Origin: Parcubacteria group bacterium CG11_big_fil_rev_8_21_14_0_20_39_14
GTDB taxonomy: Bacteria; Patescibacteriota; Minisyncoccia; Minisyncoccales; GCA-002787255
DNA: 25,540 nucleotides
NCBI GenBank assembly: GCA_002787255.1
Contig: PCWD01000060.1
Location: 1,280 to 26,819, forward strand
Reading direction: 5' to 3'
A program made the position numbers and the translations under genes. How positions within the stretch are numbered: the first letter of the stretch is position 1; each line of letters begins with the position of its first letter. This document shows positions 21,129-25,540 of this stretch, piece after piece. A model generated the notes under the pieces. That model was given only the letters and a program-made list of their open reading frames with translations. It had not been told where the DNA came from and made no database searches.

Positions 21129-22232
21129 ATGGATTTTTTTTCTCCGAAACAAGAAGCATTTGGACTGGATTTATCTGATTTCTCTTTAAAAATTGTTAAG
21201 CTCAAAAAAGGAAAGGAGCAATTTGAAGTTGCGAGTTTTGGCATGCGAGAGGTTCCGGCTGGTCTTATCAAAAAAGGCGTAATAGTGAGAGAAGATGCGG
21301 TAGCCGGAATCATAAAAGAAGCCATAGCCGAAATTAAAGGGGAAAAACTTGGAACCCAATACGCGGTTTGCTCTTTGCCGGAAGAGGAAGCATTTTTAAA
21401 AGTGATTAGACTGCCAAAAATGTCAAAGGAAGAAATTGCCAGAGGAATAAAATGGCAGCTCGAGCCAAATCTTCCTTTATCTCTTGAAGAAGTTTGTTTT
21501 GACTGGCAGGAACTTCCTTCTCGAAGTAAGGAAAATTCTTTTGTTCTAATTTCTGCCCTGTCCAAAAAAATAATTAATTCTTATCTCTCGGTTTTTAAAA
21601 AAGCGGGAATAATACCCATTGTTTTTGAGATTGAATCAATGGCTTCAGCCAGAAGCTTGTTAAAAGATGGGAGTTCCCCTCAACCGGTGATTATTCTTGA
21701 TATAGGGGCTAGCGGTACTGGTTTTACTATTTTTTCCGGAGAGACGATTCTGTTCACTTCTCATGTTGCTGTTTCGGGAATGGATTTCAATCGGGCTTTG
21801 GCCGAAGAATTAAATATAGAAATCAAAGAAGCGGAAAGACTGAAAATTAAAGTTGGATTACCAGGGGGTTTTGAAGATAATCCTGAAATTAGCGAACTGG
21901 AAAGAAAAATTCGCAATGCCTTATTACCAATTTTAGAAAAACTTTCTTCTGAAATCCAGCATTACATTGATTATTATAGAAATTACGGGATAATTGAATG
22001 TGTTCCAAATGGAATTATATCTAAAATTTTGCTTTGCGGTGGCGATAGTTTGCTCTACGGTCTTCCCGAATTTCTTTCTTCAAAGTCAAAATTATCAATT
22101 GAAATTGGAAATCCCTGGATTAATATTTTATTAGAGTCGTCTAAAAAAGAGACATCCCAAATATCTTATAAAGAGTCTTTGGGATATACTGTTGCCTTGG
22201 GTTTGGCCCTCCGGAGCCTGATAGAAATATAA
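21129..22232 (+). CDS. pilM: Type IV pilus assembly protein PilM
   Basis: PilM is an actin-fold cytoplasmic protein that binds the N-terminus of PilN and anchors the alignment complex. The start FGLDLSDFSLKIVKL is the family's phosphate-1 block. Further on are VCSLPEEEAFLKVIRLPKMSKEEIARGIKWQLEPNLPL, the phosphate-2 block VIILDIGASGTGFTIFSG and the adenosine-type block ILLCGGDSLLYGLPEFL. The 367 residues are of normal length. The ATG at 21129 agrees with the conserved start. It belongs to the M-N-O order seen in type IV pilus operons, although long repeats lie on both sides. No promoter immediately upstream is certain; a TATACT box near 20752 is possible. Confidence 0.95.
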   Translation: MDFFSPKQEAFGLDLSDFSLKIVKLKKGKEQFEVASFGMREVPAGLIKKGVIVREDAVAGIIKEAIAEIKGEKLGTQYAVCSLPEEEAFLKVIRLPKMSKEEIARGIKWQLEPNLPLSLEEVCFDWQELPSRSKENSFVLISALSKKIINSYLSVFKKAGIIPIVFEIESMASARSLLKDGSSPQPVIILDIGASGTGFTIFSGETILFTSHVAVSGMDFNRALAEELNIEIKEAERLKIKVGLPGGFEDNPEISELERKIRNALLPILEKLSSEIQHYIDYYRNYGIIECVPNGIISKILLCGGDSLLYGLPEFLSSKSKLSIEIGNPWINILLESSKKETSQISYKESLGYTVALGLALRSLIEI

Positions 22233-22233
22233 A

Positions 22234-22345
22234 AAATAAAATATCAAATATCAAAAATTAAGAAATAGGTATCCAAAATTTTCTTTTAGAAAATTTTGAA
22301 TACTTAATTTCATTTTTAATATTTAATATTTGATATTTGATTTTA
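22234..22345. repeat. AT-rich 110-bp imperfect hairpin after pilM
   Basis: Arms around AAAATTTTC/GAAAATTTT (centre near 22285) extend outward through ATACTTAATTTC, ATCAAATATC and GATATTTGAT. The arms are almost complementary over about 50 bases. It is very AT-rich, without a clear T-run. Confidence 0.75.
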
Positions 22346-22347
22346 GT

Positions 22348-22451
22348 GACCTCGCCCTTTCTAAAGTTTCCACAAAGGTTAACAACTTAAATAATTGAAA
22401 GATACAAATAAAAATTTAGAAATTTTGGAAATTATAGAAAGGGCGGGGGAG
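22348..22451. repeat. Miniature inverted-repeat element providing the pilN ribosome-binding site
   Basis: GACCTCGCCCTTTCT (22348-22362) and AGAAAGGGCGGGGGAG (22436-22451) are near-perfect inverted ends around about 73 AT-rich bases. The ends resemble those at 15172-15272. The right end (GGGGGAG) lies six bases before the pilN ATG and is the only Shine-Dalgarno-like sequence there. Confidence 0.8.
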
Positions 22452-22456
22452 CGCTT

Positions 22457-22990
22457 ATGATTGACCTTAACCTACTTCCGTTAAAAGAAAAAGAAACAAT
22501 AATTTTTAAAAAATCCAGGCACTACCTTTTATTTTTTTGGAAAACGATTTTTTGTATACTGGTAATATTTTTAACTTTGCTTTTTAGTTTCTACCTTCAT
22601 TTATCAATTATTTTTAAAGCCCAAACCGAGTTAATAAAAGTTACCAAAGAAACGCCGGAAATTGAAGAAATAGAAAAGATTGAAAGAGACATCAAAGAAA
22701 TAGATGACCAAATTACTAAAATTTATACCATTCAAAAAGAAATTGTTTTATGGTCAAAAGTTATTGAAGACTTAATAAGTTCTATTCCCCAAGAAGTTTA
22801 TCTTAAAAATCTTTCGGGCCACGGTTCCGAAATGATTATTTCTGGTTTTGCTCCAACCCGGGAGCACCTTATTAATTTTGAGCAGTCATTAAAAGAGAAT
22901 AAAGGATTTTTGGATGTTTATTTGCCGGTTTTTGATTTATTAAAAAAAACCGATATAACTTTTAATATAAGTTTAAAATTTAAGAGATAA
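22457..22990 (+). CDS. pilN: Type IV pilus assembly protein PilN
   Basis: PilN is a single-pass membrane protein that links cytoplasmic PilM to PilO. The protein starts MIDLNLLPLKEKE, containing the PilM-binding (I/D)NLLP motif, followed by a long hydrophobic segment (about residues 27-55), a coiled-coil-like region rich in Glu/Lys (about 68-100) and the ferredoxin-like C-terminal domain (VYLKNLSGHGSEMIISGFA...). The 177 residues are normal. The ATG at 22457 is supported by the NLLP start. Its ribosome-binding site is supplied by the right end of the element at 22348-22451. It is followed by a 558-bp repeat gap before pilO, unusual since these two genes are normally adjacent. Confidence 0.93.
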   Translation: MIDLNLLPLKEKETIIFKKSRHYLLFFWKTIFCILVIFLTLLFSFYLHLSIIFKAQTELIKVTKETPEIEEIEKIERDIKEIDDQITKIYTIQKEIVLWSKVIEDLISSIPQEVYLKNLSGHGSEMIISGFAPTREHLINFEQSLKENKGFLDVYLPVFDLLKKTDITFNISLKFKR

Positions 22991-22999
22991 TACTTGCAC

Positions 23000-23106
23000 A
23001 GAACATAAGCTTCCTTTCGCTCGCTTCACCCCGTTATAAATCTCTGATTTGTAACGGGGCTTCGCTCGCTCAAGCGCTCTTTTCGTTTGGCTTTACTTAT
23101 GTTCTT
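23000..23106 (+). repeat. 107-bp nested-hairpin repeat, copy 2
   Basis: Direct copy of 16868-16974, 6,132 bp away, with about two mismatches. Inner CCCCGTTA hairpin at 23029-23059. It joins the 68-bp unit through the shared word ATGTTCTT. Confidence 0.95.
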
Positions 23107-23327
23107 AAGAAACCCCCGCACCAGAAACTTCGTTTCGGTACGGGACTACGCCTCGGTTTCTGGCGGTCGCTCACTTCGTTCGCTCCCTGTTTTCTTCACC
23201 CCGTTAGATAAACTTTCTATCTGGTGGGACAAGCGGGGAAACACCCAGCCACGTACAAATTCTCGCTTCGCTCCAATTTTTACGGGGCGAGCATCAATAA
23301 ATCCAAAGTTGGAATTAGCAATACTTG

Positions 23328-23363
23328 CCCCGTAGTAGTCCCGTCAGGGCGGGACACTACGGG
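23328..23363. repeat. Intergenic copy of the GTAGTCCCG palindrome
   Basis: CCCCGTAGTAGTCCCGTC...GGCGGGACACTACGGG. The closest relative is inside the GT26 gene at 1100-1137, where the same palindrome is translated. Confidence 0.9.
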
Positions 23364-23548
23364 ACTACGCCCCAGAACTTCTTAAGGGCAATTATCTCGA
23401 ATTTTCCCAGCCAGAGTTTAATTTACAAGCAGTTCTTACTATCGGGGCTTGCCCCGTGCTCAAATCCAACAGGATTTGTAGTATTCGGGGTTTCCCCGAC
23501 TCCCTTTTTGCTTATATCGGAATTATTGAAATTCCGATACAATAAAAT

Positions 23549-24073
23549 ATGAATTTGAACCCAATTCAAAAATTTTATTTTAGCGCAGCGGCAATTTTTA
23601 TAATTTTAATATTTTTTATTTGCGTTATTTTTCTGCTGATGGGAGAAATAAAAGATAGAGCTCAGGCTTTCACAGAGGGAAAGAAAACCCTTCTGGTTTT
23701 AGAAAAAGAGATAACGGAAGTTAAATATTTTAAAAAGAGACATCAGGAGCTTAAGAATATTTCTTCAGAATGTGAGACGGTTTTTCTTGACTTTGCCGAA
23801 ATTCTGGGTTTCATTACCTCTCTTGAAAGAATGGCCGACCAGACCAATAATTCTCTTAAAATTGAGGGAGTTTCCACTTTAGCGAACGATGGATTTATAA
23901 AATTCCAAATTTCTCTTTTGGGCTCTTTTTCCAACCTTTTTCATTTTTTAACCGGGTTGGAAAATGTTCCCTATCCTCCTTACCGTTTGGTTGAGGTTGA
24001 GAATATTGATTTAAGAAAAATTTCTGATGAAAATATTCAAACCAATTTAGGAATAAAGGTTTACACAAAGTAG
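23549..24073 (+). CDS. pilO: Type IV pilus assembly protein PilO
   Basis: PilO pairs with PilN through coiled coils and ferredoxin-like domains on the outer side of the membrane. The 174-residue protein has a short basic N-terminus, one membrane helix (about residues 9-31), a heptad-like region (TEGKKTLLVLEKEITEVKYFKKRHQEL) and a C-terminal domain with DFAEILGFITSLERMADQ, KIEGVST, IKFQISLLGSFSNLFHFLTGLENVPYPYRL-like sequence typical of PilO. The ATG at 23549 follows a repeat hairpin, with no good ribosome-binding site. Position after pilN supports the name; sequence alone would give moderate certainty because PilO proteins diverge quickly. Confidence 0.85.
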   Translation: MNLNPIQKFYFSAAAIFIILIFFICVIFLLMGEIKDRAQAFTEGKKTLLVLEKEITEVKYFKKRHQELKNISSECETVFLDFAEILGFITSLERMADQTNNSLKIEGVSTLANDGFIKFQISLLGSFSNLFHFLTGLENVPYPPYRLVEVENIDLRKISDENIQTNLGIKVYTK

Positions 24074-24174
24074 TCTCCAAATTTTTTCTTCCAGACTTCT
24101 AGGGGGTAAACTTTCGTGAGGCAGTGGTCGGCGAGTACCTCGTCTTAGAAAAATCTCGCAAAATTAGGGAGGAA

Positions 24175-24209
24175 TAGTGCAGAATTTTCTGAAAGAAAAT
24201 TCTGCACTA
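24175..24209. repeat. 16-bp perfect hairpin before the small membrane-protein gene
   Basis: TAGTGCAGAATTTTCT and AGAAAATTCTGCACTA around three bases. It lies 17 bases upstream of the next ATG. It lacks a T-run and is probably another repeat. Confidence 0.85.
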
Positions 24210-24226
24210 CGCGCTTAATTAAACAA

Positions 24227-24514
24227 ATGAACAATAATCTTTTGAAAACCGTTAATAAATTTTTAATTGAATCAGTCGATGTTTTGAGAAGATATTATAC
24301 GCCCTTAGCAATTTCGGTATTTGGTTTATCTTTAATTATTGCCGGATTTGTTTTTTATCAATATTTTTGGCTGGTTGTCCATTTAGAACCCGGGGTTAAA
24401 GAAAAAGAACTTAAAATTAAAGAAGATGTTTATAAAGCCGTTTTAGAAAATATTGAACAACGAGAAAAAGATTTTTTAGAATCCAAAAACAAAAATTTTC
24501 CTGATATATTTTAA
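24227..24514 (+). CDS. Small single-pass membrane protein at the end of the pilus locus
   Basis: Not recognised. The 95-residue protein has a hydrophilic N-terminus (about 1-25), one membrane helix (about 26-51, LAISVFGLSLIIAGFVFYQYFW) and a charged C-terminal part rich in Lys and Glu that could form a coiled coil (EKELKIKEDVYKAVLENIEQREKDF, split here by position only). It follows pilO in the same direction with no other gene between. PilP is the usual neighbour of PilO, but PilP is a lipoprotein without this layout, and no lipobox is present. A role in the pilus is suggested by context only. Confidence 0.7.
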   Translation: MNNNLLKTVNKFLIESVDVLRRYYTPLAISVFGLSLIIAGFVFYQYFWLVVHLEPGVKEKELKIKEDVYKAVLENIEQREKDFLESKNKNFPDIF

Positions 24515-24584
24515 TAATTTAAGCAATCCTGTTAGATTCTTGACCCCCCATCAGATGAGCGAAAGTTCTATCATGGAGTGTTTT

Positions 24585-24798
24585 CTAATCAACATAGGAG
24601 CCCGAAATGAAGGTGGTGTAAAGCATCGGAAATTGAAGCTTATGACGGCCAAAATTGTTAAATAATTCGTCCTTAGCTTTTTGCATAAAAGCGGCAAATT
24701 CGTTGTCGCTTTGTTTTTTAACGATGGCATTGAGTTTTTCAAGGGTTATGCCCTCTTTCAGAAATTCTTGAGCCCGAGGATTAAGTCAAGTCGTTCAT
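24585..24798 (-). pseudogene. Remnant of an unknown protein gene with one frameshift
   Basis: On the minus strand, from about 24785 the frame reads LNPRAQEFLKEGITLEKL, then ...IVKKQSDNEFAAFMQKAKDEL... and ends ...TFISGSYVD then TAG (24585-24587). The composition is protein-like. A candidate ATG (complement of 24796-24798, MNDL) lies in a neighbouring frame 10 bases before, so a single indel around 24786-24790 would join them. The family is not recognised. The 15-mer GCGTAATAAGAAATT lies just upstream of this ATG. Confidence 0.5.
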
Positions 24799-24863
24799 TA
24801 AAGATGGTGCGTAATAAGAAATTAGCCCAAAATTTGAGAAATTTTTGGAGATTTCCCGAATAA

Positions 24864-24967
24864 ATCCCGCACCTTTCAGCGGGGTATTGGACCCGGTTGA
24901 AAGGATTTGTTTAATATCCATTCATCTCCGCAGCAGAGCTGTGGGGTATTCTGGAAAGGTGCGGGAT
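24864..24967. mobile_element. 104-bp MITE-like element with 14-bp perfect terminal inverted repeats
   Basis: ATCCCGCACCTTTC (24864-24877) and GAAAGGTGCGGGAT (24954-24967) are exact inverted ends. The interior has a direct repeat of GGGGTATT and a small CAGC/GCTG hairpin, and no ORF. No clear target-site duplication was seen. It is called MITE-like only from structure. Confidence 0.6.
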
Positions 24968-25142
24968 AAAATTCTCAAAATATACCTCCAAAATTGGCAA
25001 AATCTTATTAGGCACTAACTTTAGTATCTTAAAAGAGGACTTTCAGCTACCAAAAGAGTTTCTTACTGAAAATTGGCTTGGCAAGAAAGCTCACCAGCTA
25101 CTAAATTCAATTTTTAAAAAACGAGTTAAAAATAAGCGCTGA
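24962..25142 (+). pseudogene. C-terminal remnant of an unknown protein gene
   Basis: Downstream of the inverted-repeat element the frame reads ...KIGKILLGTNFSILKEDFQ..., ...KEFLTENWLGKKAHQLLN... and ends KKRVKNKR then TGA (25140-25142). The residue pattern is protein-like and basic at the end. No start or upstream domain is present, so it is probably the tail of a gene cut by the element. The family is unknown. Confidence 0.4.
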
Positions 25143-25168
25143 AAAAAGCGCTGAAAATAAGCGCTGAA
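25134..25168 (+). repeat. Triple AAGCGCTGAA repeat
   Basis: Copies at 25134-25143, 25146-25155 and 25159-25168, each holding the palindrome AGCGCT. The spacing is 12-13 bp, just over one helical turn, so it could be a protein-binding array. The first copy overlaps the stop of the remnant. Confidence 0.75.
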
Positions 25169-25271
25169 TAGATAAACCATAAATTAAAATTTAAATCTTT
25201 TTAAATCTTGGACGGCCATCTTAAAAAAATGAAGATAGTATGTAATGAATATGTAATGAGAGCCTCGCTCA

Positions 25272-25349
25272 AAAATAGAATTCAATAGAATTGAATTTCA
25301 ATAAAAAAATTGAATTTTAATAAATTTTAATAAAATTGAATTCTATTTT
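25272..25349. repeat. AT-rich inverted repeat with GAATTC arms
   Basis: AAAATAGAATTCAAT (25272-25286) is the complement of ATTGAATTCTATTTT (25335-25349). The interior is made of ATTGAATTT-type words. Confidence 0.85.
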
Positions 25350-25406
25350 GCCTTCAAAATCTAATTACCCATTATCTTTATTTTTATTTTTGGCTGAAAA
25401 AGAAAA

Positions 25407-25444
25407 TTTTTACAAATGGATGCGATCGCATCCATTTGTAAAAA
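25407..25444. repeat. 38-bp perfect palindrome with GCGATCGC core
   Basis: Fully self-complementary with centre ATGCGATCGCAT. It shares only the core octamer with the palindrome at 5973-6016; the arms differ. As RNA it would be a hairpin flanked by A- and T-runs, so a terminator role is possible. Confidence 0.95.
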
Positions 25445-25540
25445 AATAAATTTAAATAAATTTAAATAAATTTAAGTAGATTTAAGTAGATTTTATTGTA
25501 ATTGTCATATACTTCAATTATCACACGACCACTCTATCGC

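Larger units (their letters stand above)
22991..23548. other. 558-bp repeat mosaic between pilN and pilO
   Basis: No gene is supported; open frames here are made of repeat sequence. From left: the 107-bp unit (23000-23106), the 68-bp unit (23099-23174), a decayed CCCCGTTAGATA hairpin (23199-23228), the GTAGTCCCG palindrome (23328-23363), GGGGCTTGCCCCG and TCGGGGTTTCCCCGA small hairpins, and TATCGGAATTATTGAAATTCCGATA (23515-23539), ending nine bases before the pilO ATG. Confidence 0.88.
24515..25540. other. 1-kb region of gene remnants and palindromes
   Basis: No intact gene was found. The stretch carries a minus-strand coding remnant (24585-24798), a 104-bp element with 14-bp inverted ends (24864-24967), a plus-strand coding tail (24962-25142), triple AAGCGCTGAA, AT-rich inverted repeats (25272-25349), the 38-bp palindrome and a run of AAATAAATTT-type repeats at 25445-25490. 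Confidence 0.75.

Noticed and set aside
23087..23552. Two open frames in the pilN-pilO gap
   Set aside because: Both translate chained palindromic repeats shared with other loci and lack ribosome-binding sites.
24880..24970. tRNA-like segment (GGTTGAAAGGA)
   Set aside because: No acceptor stem or anticodon arm can be folded; the bases belong to the inverted-repeat element.

Overview
The window looks like part of a small-genome, AT-rich bacterium of the Candidate Phyla Radiation (Patescibacteria), most likely a parcubacterium. This is inferred, not proven. The grounds are a type IV pilus locus with pilB, pilC, pilM, pilN and pilO but no secretin gene, many weak ribosome-binding sites with at least two apparently leaderless genes, a degenerate stand-alone FtsH-type M41 domain, and housekeeping proteins that carry in-frame low-complexity insertions. 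All coding regions read in the standard code. No rRNA, tRNA or CRISPR array was found.

Layout. (1) 1-3331, plus strand: an RNA 2',3'-cyclic phosphodiesterase (thpR), a WecG/TagA/CpsF-family glycosyltransferase and murC (peptidoglycan precursor ligase). (2) 3427-5157, minus strand: a secreted repeat protein whose signal peptide is separated from the mature part by one in-frame TAA. (3) 5158-7970: a gene-poor stretch with nested hairpins, surE, and a consensus promoter driving a broken, catalytically dead M41 (FtsH-like) gene. A 98-bp direct repeat at 1-98 and 7975-8072 brackets parts 1-3. (4) 8077-13264: a GT39 (PMT-type) membrane mannosyltransferase on the minus strand, a small zincin metallopeptidase, and uvrA with a structured leader. 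(5) 13411-24514: a type IV pilus locus, all plus strand: pilB, pilC, three prepilin-like genes, a PilX-like gene, pilM, pilN, pilO and a small membrane protein. (6) 24515-25540: gene remnants, a terminal-inverted-repeat element and long palindromes.

How the genes work together. The pilus genes form one machine: cytoplasmic ATPase PilB, platform protein PilC, major and minor pilins, and the PilM/N/O alignment complex. murC, the WecG-type and PMT-type glycosyltransferases and the secreted repeat protein all concern the cell envelope.

The most unusual property is a dense set of short palindromic repeat families (at least eight). They fill almost every intergenic gap of the pilus locus. Related sequences also sit IN FRAME inside murC (three places), the WecG-type gene, uvrA (two places) and the PMT gene, where they add peptide segments to otherwise conserved enzymes. 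The behaviour resembles Rickettsia palindromic elements. No transposase able to move them lies in the window.
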